From contig NZ_SRII01000012.1 of the NCBI RefSeq assembly GCF_004684095.1, forward strand, positions 86,690 through 150,689: DNA of 64,000 nt. The letters are read 5' to 3'. The DNA comes from Hymenobacter sp. UV11 (GTDB taxonomy: Bacteria; Bacteroidota; Bacteroidia; Cytophagales; Hymenobacteraceae). The notes beneath the pieces were generated by a model. It was given only the letters and a program-made list of their open reading frames with translations. It did not search any database and had not been told where the DNA came from. A program made the position numbers and the translations under genes. Shown here piece after piece: positions 32,262 through 38,196 of this stretch. The first letter of the stretch is position 1; each line of letters begins with the position of its first letter.

Positions 32262-32648
32262 ATGCCGCATCAGGGCGAAATACTGCAAGAAGCTATTAAA
32301 ACCAGCGGTATTTCCATCACGCGCATCGTGGAGGAGCTGGGTATTACACGCCCGACCATCTACCGTAAATTCAAGGATGATACATTGGACGCCAACTTCG
32401 TAAAAAACGTTGGTATAATTATCGGACATGATTTCTCTCAAGATTTTACAACAGCCGAGCAATCTGTTCTGCCATTTGTAACATCATCTGTCCGCTCTGC
32501 TGTTACACATACTGTAACACCCCGTGTAACGACCGCTGTTCCTGCCGATTCGGACCCCACCAAGCAGCTTTTAGCCCTGCAAACGAAATATATTGCCCTC
32601 CTAGAGGCTTACAATGAGCTTCTGCTAAAGGTGTATGGTCCTAAGTAA
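32262..32648 (+). CDS. Helix-turn-helix DNA-binding protein
   Basis: A 128-residue protein. The first 50 residues form an HTH (GEILQEAIKTSGISITRIVEELGITRPTIYRKFKDDTL), in which ELGITRPTIYRKF is the recognition-helix part. A Thr/Val-rich linker follows (about 65-100), then a C-terminal amphipathic helix (QLLALQTKYIALLEAYNELLLKVYG) likely used to dimerise. It is probably a transcription regulator or a nucleoid protein; the target is unknown. TTACA/TGTAA sites surround the gene and a perfect GTTACA-5-TGTAAC palindrome lies within it. A consensus parS site starts 7 nt after its stop codon, so a link to chromosome segregation is possible but unproven. Confidence 0.75.
   Translation: MPHQGEILQEAIKTSGISITRIVEELGITRPTIYRKFKDDTLDANFVKNVGIIIGHDFSQDFTTAEQSVLPFVTSSVRSAVTHTVTPRVTTAVPADSDPTKQLLALQTKYIALLEAYNELLLKVYGPK
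32502..32518. promoter_or_regulatory. Perfect GTTACA-N5-TGTAAC palindrome inside the HTH gene
   Basis: GTTACACATACTGTAAC is a perfect 6-5-6 inverted repeat. A third half-site, GTGTAACG, follows at about 32524. It matches the TTACA/TGTAA sites upstream and is a candidate operator. Confidence 0.45.
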
Positions 32649-32654
32649 CAAAAA

Positions 32655-32670
32655 TGTTCCACGTGAAACA
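32655..32670. other. parS centromere site (ParB-binding)
   Basis: TGTTCCACGTGAAACA matches the bacterial parS consensus TGTTnCACGTGAAACA in all defined positions. It is embedded in a larger inverted repeat (CAAAAATGTT...AAACATTTTTG). It lies 26 kb from the proposed oriC, as expected for origin-proximal parS, and beside recF and a DUF721 gene. No second match was found by eye in the window. Confidence 0.9.
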
Positions 32671-33125
32671 TTTTTGTCTTATTTCGAATCGGTTTGCTTG
32701 CGTATCAGGGTTACAGGGTGTGGCAGTGGGGTAGCAAACGCAAAAAGCACCTCGCCGGCTAATGGCTTAGATTAGGTCAGGTTCGGACATAAGACGCTTG
32801 TGAATCATAGCCCATTGTAGTGCAGAAATAACAGTTGGTTAGGTAGCCCCTCCCTGTCATTCTAAGTTCGCGAAGACCTCGGCGTGCTTGCGCAGTTCGA
32901 CCAGCTGGGCGACTGTCTGGCTGAGTGCAGTAAGGCTCTTTGTAAGTTCCCGGCGACGGCCTGTAGGCTTCCTGAATGGCCACCTAGCTAGCCACGCCAA
33001 TGATGAACGCTTGCTGACAAGAAGGCCCCGGCTGTGTGAGCCTCGGCACTGTTGGGAAGGGGGGGGTAGGGAACAGCGGCCACCAAGAAGCCAAAAGTGA
33101 GAGTGACCGCCCGCCTGCCGAGTTA
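32671..33125. other. Intergenic region without a supported gene; degenerate repeat half at about 32856
   Basis: About 455 nt with no convincing coding sequence. TGTCATTCTAAGTTCGCGAAG (about 32856-32876) looks like a solitary degenerate arm of the GTCATnCTGAG repeat family. A GGGGGGTAGGG motif copy is at about 33061. On the minus strand a short frame from about 33010 to 32857 encodes a coiled-coil-like stretch (ELTKSLTALSQTVAQLVEL), but it has no clear start and is not called. Confidence 0.5.
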
Positions 33126-33503
33126 TTATAGAAACACTACTTCGCTCACCACCTGCGCACCCACTTCGTTGTTTAGCATTTCCAGTACGCGGGTCTTCGC
33201 CATCACTAGCTCATGCTTGAGTGGGGCGGAAGAGAGCCGGACAAACAGCTTGCCCTTGGCCACGTACACCTCTTGGGTTTTGAGGGCTACTGCCTTTCCC
33301 ATCACGCGCTCCCAGCTGGCAACCACGGTTACCTCGTTGAGCTTGCCACCGAGTCGGTAGGCCCGCACGAGAGCTTCCAGTCCTTCCTTCAGCGGGATAA
33401 TATCGGCCCGACGAGCGGTAGGGGAGAGGCTAGGTTTTTTCACGGCTTGGGGCGGCGAATGTCCCGTGCCAGCCCCCAAAAAAGGCGCGTGGTAAAGGGG
33501 CAT
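33126..33503 (-). CDS. DUF721 family protein, DciA-like
   Basis: A 125-residue protein. After a Pro/Ser-rich N-terminal tail of about 35 residues comes the DUF721 pattern: IIPLKEGLEALVRAYRLGGKLNEVTVVASWERVMGKAVALKTQEVYVAKGKLFVRLSSAPLKHELVMAKTRVLEMLNNEVGAQVV (W-E-R-V-M-G, then L-x-V-x-L-x-S-x-x-x-x-x-E-L, then L-N). DUF721 contains the replicative helicase loader/operator DciA, which is often encoded close to recF or the origin. Here it lies 50 nt downstream of recF on the same strand, in the same origin-proximal region. ATG at 33501-33503 is chosen over a TTG four codons upstream. The helicase role is inferred from family and position. Confidence 0.8.
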   Translation of the reverse strand: MPLYHAPFLGAGTGHSPPQAVKKPSLSPTARRADIIPLKEGLEALVRAYRLGGKLNEVTVVASWERVMGKAVALKTQEVYVAKGKLFVRLSSAPLKHELVMAKTRVLEMLNNEVGAQVVSEVVFL

Positions 33504-33553
33504 TGCTCTCCCCAAAATTACGCCTTAGCGCCGGCGAAGCGGGTAGCCAAAAG

Positions 33554-34681
33554 TCAAATTGCCCGCACGCTCCCGGCTTGCACCTCAAACTGCTTGATAG
33601 CGCTGCTTACTCCGGCTAGCGCCTGATTGGTGCGGTCCAGGTTGGTATCGGTTAGGAAGACTTGCCCAAATGTGTGGTCGGCCACCAACTCCAGCAGCCG
33701 GGCAATGCGCTTATCGTCGAGGCGGTCAAAGATGTCATCTAGTAGTAACAAGGGCTTGGCCAACGCCGCCCCCGCAGCTTGGGTCCGCTGGGCCAGCAGT
33801 TCAAACTGGGCGAGCTTTAGGGCAATGGCAAACGACTTCTGCTGGCCCTGCGAGGCATAGCTCTTTACCGGCAGCCCATCCATTAGAAAAACGAAGTCGT
33901 CGCGGTGGGGGCCGGTGGTGCTGCGCTGCAAAGCCAGGTCACGGCGCTCGTTAGCCAGCAGCAGGTGGCGGAAGTTCTGGCCGGTCAGTTGGCTCTTATA
34001 ATCCAGCGAAACTTCCTCCCGCCCATCGGCTAGCTGTAGGTAGTGCCGCTGAAATACGGGAACGAACTGCGTGGCGAATCCAGCCCGTAGCGCGGCCAGC
34101 CGCTCACCCAGAGGCGCAAGCTGGTCATCGAGAGATTGCAAGTACAGCGCGTCAAATCCCTGGCTGCTGCCGCTCAGTTTTAGCGTGGCATTGCGCTGGC
34201 GCAGCAAGCCATTGTATTGAATAAGTAGCTCTAGAAACTCGTGGTCTAGCTGCGACTGCAGGCTGTCGAAATACCGTCGGCGCTCCTCACTACCCTGCCG
34301 GATAAGGTCGGTATCATAGGGGGATATAAGTACGGCCGGGTAGCGCCCGATGTGGTCGGCCAGGCGGTCGTAGGGCTGCTTATCGTGCGTAATGGTCTTC
34401 TTTTGGCCCACGCGCAAGCTAACCTGGATGGTTTCGGGCCGCTCGGCTGGCGGCGTCGAAAAGCTGCCCTTAACCACGAAGAAATCGGCACCCTGCTTGA
34501 TGGCCTGGGCGTCGGTGCTAGCGAAAGCGCTCTTGGTAAGTGCCAGGTAATGAATAGCGTCGAGCAGGTTGGTTTTGCCGCTGCCATTGTCACCAATGAA
34601 GCAATTGATGCCGGGGCTGAAGGCCAGGCTGGCTTCTTCGTAATTCTTGAAAAAAAGTAGGTGGAGCTGGTCGAGCGTCAT
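33554..34681 (-). CDS. recF: DNA replication and repair protein RecF
   Basis: SMC-like ATPase that binds gapped DNA and, with RecO and RecR, loads RecA. The 375-residue protein has Walker A GDNGSGKT at 30-37, the RecF-specific LDAIHYLALTKSAF block, the signature-type SQGQQKSFAIALKLAQFE (about 280-297), and Walker B PLLLLDDIFDRLDD. ATG at 34679-34681 (MTLDQLHLLFFKNY) gives the usual start. It is divergent from pdhA, with 76 nt between the start codons holding the promoters. It is followed by the DUF721 gene, probably in one transcript. recF is often found near oriC, which fits the DnaA-box region and parS in this window. Confidence 0.95.
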   Translation of the reverse strand: MTLDQLHLLFFKNYEEASLAFSPGINCFIGDNGSGKTNLLDAIHYLALTKSAFASTDAQAIKQGADFFVVKGSFSTPPAERPETIQVSLRVGQKKTITHDKQPYDRLADHIGRYPAVLISPYDTDLIRQGSEERRRYFDSLQSQLDHEFLELLIQYNGLLRQRNATLKLSGSSQGFDALYLQSLDDQLAPLGERLAALRAGFATQFVPVFQRHYLQLADGREEVSLDYKSQLTGQNFRHLLLANERRDLALQRSTTGPHRDDFVFLMDGLPVKSYASQGQQKSFAIALKLAQFELLAQRTQAAGAALAKPLLLLDDIFDRLDDKRIARLLELVADHTFGQVFLTDTNLDRTNQALAGVSSAIKQFEVQAGSVRAI

Positions 34682-34757
34682 TCGAAGCAATGGGGTGGGA
34701 GTACGAGCAGAATTACGTAATTTCGCCCTCCCAACGCGAAATTATATACCCCGAATT

Positions 34758-35939
34758 ATGGCGGAGTCAAAAGTAAAGGATGCGCCGAAGGCTAGCGCCA
34801 ACGGTAGTAAAAGTGCCAAAGGCCAGCCCTCGAAGGTAGTTGATGCCAAAACCGGCGTCGAAACCGCAGCGCAGCCAGCTGTCGAAGTATTGCCTGCCGC
34901 GCACGCCGGGGGCAATAATAGCGAGGAGCCCCTTGCTACCTCACCCGACCAACCGGAGTTTTCGAAAGAAGTTTACATGGCGTGGTATGAGCAGATGCAG
35001 CTCATGCGCAAGTTTGAAGAGAAGGCTGGCCAGCTCTACGGCCAACAAAAAATCAAAGGATTCTGCCACCTGTACATTGGCCAGGAGGCCTGCGTTGCCG
35101 GGGCCGTATCGGCGTTAGAGAAAGGTGATAAGTACATCACCGCCTACCGCGACCACGCGCACCCACTGGCGCTCGGCACATCGCCCAATGCGATAATGGC
35201 CGAGCTGTTTGCCAAAGCCACGGGCTGCTCGAAAGGCAAAGGCGGGTCGATGCACATGTTCGACAAGGAAGTTGGTTTCATGGGTGGCCACGGCATCGTG
35301 GGCGCGCAGATTCCGATGGGCGCCGGTATCGCGTTCGCCGAGAAGTATAACAAGACGGGCAAGCTGTGCATCTGCTACATGGGCGACGGCGCGGTGCGCC
35401 AGGGTGCCTTGCATGAGGCCTTCAACATGGCCATGCTGTGGAAGCTCCCCGTGATTTTTGTAGTTGAGAACAATGGGTACGCCATGGGCACTTCGGTGCA
35501 GCGCACCTCCAACGTGACCGACCTGCACATCATCGCGGAAGGCTACCAGATGCCTAACGAGCCTGTGAATGCCATGAACGTGGAGGACGTGCACAAGGCC
35601 GTGGCCCGCGCTGCTGAGCGCGCCCGCAGTGGCGAAGGCCCGACTTTCCTGGAGTTTAAAACCTACCGCTACAAAGGCCACTCGATGAGTGACCCCGCCA
35701 AGTACCGCACCAAGGAGGAAGTAGAAGAGTACCGCCACCGCGATACGATTGAATCAGTGCGCCACACCATCCTCACGCACAACATGGCGACGGAGGATGA
35801 GCTAACCGCTATTGATGAGCGCATCAAAGGCCGGGTGCAGGAGTCGGTTGAGTTCGCGGAGAACTCGCCCTACCCCGATGCATCTGAGCTATATCACGAT
35901 GTATACGTGCAGAGTGATTATCCGTATATCCACGATTAA
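34758..35939 (+). CDS. pdhA: Pyruvate dehydrogenase E1 component, alpha subunit
   Basis: Thiamine diphosphate-dependent alpha subunit that, with the beta subunit, decarboxylates pyruvate for acetyl-CoA production. The 393-residue protein has the E1-alpha motifs: GFCHLYIGQEA, YRDHAHPLALG, KGKGGSMHMFD, GGHGIVGAQIPMGAGIAFA, the ThDP-binding GDGAVRQGALHEAFNMAMLWKLPVIFVVENN (GDG...NN, about residues 212-242), and the phospho-loop-like YRYKGHSMSDP. An extra N-terminal tail of about 70 Ala/Lys/Ser-rich residues (SKVKDAPKASANGSKSAK) is not part of the common fold. No beta-subunit gene lies next to it. ATG 34758 is the first codon after the divergent promoter region shared with recF. Confidence 0.93.
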   Translation: MAESKVKDAPKASANGSKSAKGQPSKVVDAKTGVETAAQPAVEVLPAAHAGGNNSEEPLATSPDQPEFSKEVYMAWYEQMQLMRKFEEKAGQLYGQQKIKGFCHLYIGQEACVAGAVSALEKGDKYITAYRDHAHPLALGTSPNAIMAELFAKATGCSKGKGGSMHMFDKEVGFMGGHGIVGAQIPMGAGIAFAEKYNKTGKLCICYMGDGAVRQGALHEAFNMAMLWKLPVIFVVENNGYAMGTSVQRTSNVTDLHIIAEGYQMPNEPVNAMNVEDVHKAVARAAERARSGEGPTFLEFKTYRYKGHSMSDPAKYRTKEEVEEYRHRDTIESVRHTILTHNMATEDELTAIDERIKGRVQESVEFAENSPYPDASELYHDVYVQSDYPYIHD

Positions 35940-36032
35940 TTCTTATTAACCCGGCCCCTTGCTTGCGTAGCCGGGTGGCCTCCTGTGCGGCAAGTCTTGC
36001 AAAAGCCAAGCGGCGCTGAGCTACCTATCCCA

Positions 36033-36797
36033 ATGTCTAAGATTCCATACACCGGCAAAACGCCGGGAGCCCGCCAGCCCGTTCGTCCGGTTTCGACCGA
36101 CCCGCTGGCCCCGGCCGAAGAAAGCTACGTGACCGAAAATCCGTTGCTCGAAGACCCCGATGCCCTGGCGGCTCGCCTGGCGGAATCGGAAGATTTTGTG
36201 CGACGCAACCGGAACGTATTGCTGGGTATTCTGGTGGTGGTAGTGGCGGCCATCGCGGGCGCGTTTGGCTACAACTACTGGCGCACGGAGCAGAACACGC
36301 AGGCGCAAAACGCCATGTTCAAGGCTGTAGACTACTGGGAGGCTGACTCGCTTGGCAAGGCTACCAAAGGCGACGGCAAGTACCCCGGCCTCGCCAAAGT
36401 GGCCACTGAGTACAGCGGCACTAAAGCCGGTAACCTCGCCGAATTCTACGCCGGCGTGGCCGCACTAAAGCAGGGTAAGTTTCAGGATGCCTACAACTAC
36501 TTGGATAAGTTTAGCTCGGATGACTACCTAGTGCAGTCGCGGGCCTACTCGCTGATGGGCGACGCCAAGCTGGAGCTGAACCAGCCCAAAGATGCCGCCG
36601 ACCTCTATGCCAAGGCTGCCGACCACAATGCCAACGAGTACTTCTCGCCCGGCTACGTGCTGAAGCAAGGCATTGCGCTGGAAGCAGCCAAGGATAATGT
36701 CGGCGCCACCAAGGCATATGACCGGATTCTGACCGACTACCCGGCGGCCCAGGAAGCCGCCGAGGCGCGTCAGCGCAAGGCTGGCCTTGCCCAGTAA
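36033..36797 (+). CDS. Membrane-anchored tetratricopeptide repeat protein
   Basis: A 254-residue protein with a cytoplasmic Pro-rich N-terminus, one membrane segment (RNVLLGILVVVVAAIAGAFGYNYW, about residues 60-83), then TPR-like helices in the periplasm (AGNLAEFYAGVAALKQGKFQDAYNYLDKF, AKLELNQPKDAADLYAKAADH, GIALEAAKDNVGATKAYDRILTDYP). The arrangement resembles YfgM/TPR_21-type proteins that act with chaperones or envelope assembly, but that role is only suggested by shape. ATG 36033 is preferred over an upstream in-frame start at 35985. A strong hairpin lies 26 nt after the stop. Confidence 0.8.
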   Translation: MSKIPYTGKTPGARQPVRPVSTDPLAPAEESYVTENPLLEDPDALAARLAESEDFVRRNRNVLLGILVVVVAAIAGAFGYNYWRTEQNTQAQNAMFKAVDYWEADSLGKATKGDGKYPGLAKVATEYSGTKAGNLAEFYAGVAALKQGKFQDAYNYLDKFSSDDYLVQSRAYSLMGDAKLELNQPKDAADLYAKAADHNANEYFSPGYVLKQGIALEAAKDNVGATKAYDRILTDYPAAQEAAEARQRKAGLAQ

Positions 36798-36823
36798 GCA
36801 TACCTAATAGAACGCTCGAAGCC

Positions 36824-36859
36824 GCAACGGCGCTTCCCACACTAGGGAAGCGCCGTTGC
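36824..36859. terminator. Hairpin after the TPR gene
   Basis: Perfect 15-nt arms (36824-36838 and 36845-36859) with loop ACACTA. There is no long T-run after it. Probably ends the TPR transcript. Confidence 0.65.
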
Positions 36860-36986
36860 CATTTAGCGAGCCCTACCCCCCCTTTTTCATCCCCAATCCA
36901 GCAACGAACATAAAGGTGAGGCCCTGCCGCCCGCCTGCGCTGGTCGCATCCGCGAAATCTGCTTCATCCGCAAAATCTGCGATTTT

Positions 36987-37463
36987 ATGGCTACTTCCCT
37001 CCAAAACCTGAGTACTTACGACAGCGCTGGCTTCACCGACATCAGTGAAAAGCGCTTTGGCCTGGTCGTGGCCGATTGGAACCGCGAGCTGACCGATACG
37101 CTCAGCAACGGTGCCTACGAGACGCTGCTGAAGCACGGGGCCCAGCCAGAGAATATCTTCCGCAATACCGTGCCTGGCAGCTTTGAGCTGACGCTGGGGG
37201 CACAGCTGCTGGCCCAGCATGATGAAATGGACGCGGTTATCTGCCTGGGAGTAGTAATCAAGGGCGACACAAAGCACGACGATTACATCTGCCACGCCGT
37301 GGCACAGGGCCTCACTACGGTTGGGCTGAAGTATAATAAGCCCGTGATATTTGGCCTGGTAACTACCAACACGCTGGAGCAGGCCTGGGACCGGGCCGGC
37401 GGGCGCCACGGCAACAAGGGCGTGGAGGCTGCGGTAGCGGCTATTCAAATGCTCGGATTCTGA
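36987..37463 (+). CDS. ribH: 6,7-dimethyl-8-ribityllumazine synthase
   Basis: Penultimate step of riboflavin synthesis, joining a four-carbon phosphate unit to the ribityl pyrimidine in the cytoplasm; the enzyme usually forms a 60-subunit shell. The 158-residue protein has VPGSFELTLGAQLL (substrate-binding), GVVIKGDTKHDDYICHAVAQG (about residues 91-111, with the His used in catalysis) and GLVTTNTLEQAWDRAGG. ATG 36987 gives the family's usual N-terminal tail. Upstream, CATCCGCGAAATCTGC and CATCCGCAAAATCTGC (about 36949-36979) form a tandem imperfect repeat of unknown role. There are no other rib genes nearby and no FMN riboswitch that I can see. Confidence 0.95.
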   Translation: MATSLQNLSTYDSAGFTDISEKRFGLVVADWNRELTDTLSNGAYETLLKHGAQPENIFRNTVPGSFELTLGAQLLAQHDEMDAVICLGVVIKGDTKHDDYICHAVAQGLTTVGLKYNKPVIFGLVTTNTLEQAWDRAGGRHGNKGVEAAVAAIQMLGF

Positions 37464-37504
37464 GGCAAAGGAGTAGCAAGCGAAGCAAAGCTGCTGAAAC
37501 TAAT

Positions 37505-37512
37505 TACCTTTG
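37505..37512 (+). promoter_or_regulatory. TAnnTTTG promoter element
   Basis: TACCTTTG, about 140 nt before the DksA-like start at 37654, followed by the same GCCCCCG as the element at 28405. It implies a long leader for this gene; no recognisable riboswitch was found in it. Confidence 0.5.
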
Positions 37513-37653
37513 CCCCCGCGAAACCATTTCGGCGCGTTTCTTAACGAAGCGAATGCTGCTTGCGCTACTAAACTTTTTGGTTTAGCAACGCGTTGGTTTT
37601 GCCAGGTCGTTGGCCTGTCGCTCTCAATTTATTACTTTTTTACCTGCTTTTCG

Positions 37654-38037
37654 ATGTCCGAGGAAAACCTCCGCTATTCGCGGGAAGACTTAGCTGAGTT
37701 TGACCAGATTATTCAGGATAAGCTAACGGCAGCTCGCAAGGAGTTGTCCTTCATCAAGGAAACGCTGACCCGTAACAACGAGTCGGGCACCGACACCACG
37801 GCGGCTTCGCTGAAGGTGCTCGAAGACGGTGCAGAAACTGCCGAGAAGGAGAGCCTAAACCAACTGGCTTCGCGCCAGATGAAGTTCATTCAGCAGCTAG
37901 AGAATGCGCAGACGCGCATTAAGAATGGCACCTACGGGGTGTGCATTGGTACGGGCAAGCTCATCCCTCGGGAGCGCCTGCGTGCGGTGCCGCATACCCA
38001 GCATTCGATTGAGGCCAAGATGGCCCGTCGCGACTAG
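37654..38037 (+). CDS. TraR/DksA family transcriptional regulator
   Basis: DksA-like proteins enter the RNA polymerase secondary channel and adjust initiation, often with ppGpp. The 127-residue protein has the coiled-coil part (DLAEFDQIIQDKLTAARKELSFIKETLTRNNESGTD, about residues 10-45) and the C-terminal block RIKNGTYGVCIGTGKLIPRERLRAVPHTQHSIEAK. In classical DksA this block holds four zinc-binding cysteines; here only one Cys remains, which is common in Bacteroidota members. ATG 37654 starts the normal fold; the open frame upstream (from 37510) encodes a hydrophobic stretch not seen in the family and is taken as leader. A rho-independent terminator follows 14 nt after the stop. Confidence 0.85.
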   Translation: MSEENLRYSREDLAEFDQIIQDKLTAARKELSFIKETLTRNNESGTDTTAASLKVLEDGAETAEKESLNQLASRQMKFIQQLENAQTRIKNGTYGVCIGTGKLIPRERLRAVPHTQHSIEAKMARRD

Positions 38038-38051
38038 GTACCACTACGTAT

Positions 38052-38108
38052 AAAGGTCCGGACCCGCACCCGGCGCTTCGGCGGCGGCCTGCGGGTCCGG
38101 ACCTTTTT
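38052..38108 (+). terminator. Rho-independent terminator after the DksA-like gene
   Basis: AAAGGTCCGGACCCGCA and its perfect complement (38052-38068 and 38090-38106), followed by a T-run. Confidence 0.92.
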
Positions 38109-38196
38109 TACCACTTGCCCGCTGGGCAGGGGTAGCACTTACCAGCGCCGGCGGCGCGGGACTATAAGCCAGCATTAGATAACCCTATAAAGTAAC

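Noticed and set aside
32777..33010. Possible small minus-strand genes in the gap after parS
   Set aside because: One frame is random-looking; the other has a coiled-coil-like stretch but no start codon or context, and its end lies in a degenerate repeat arm.
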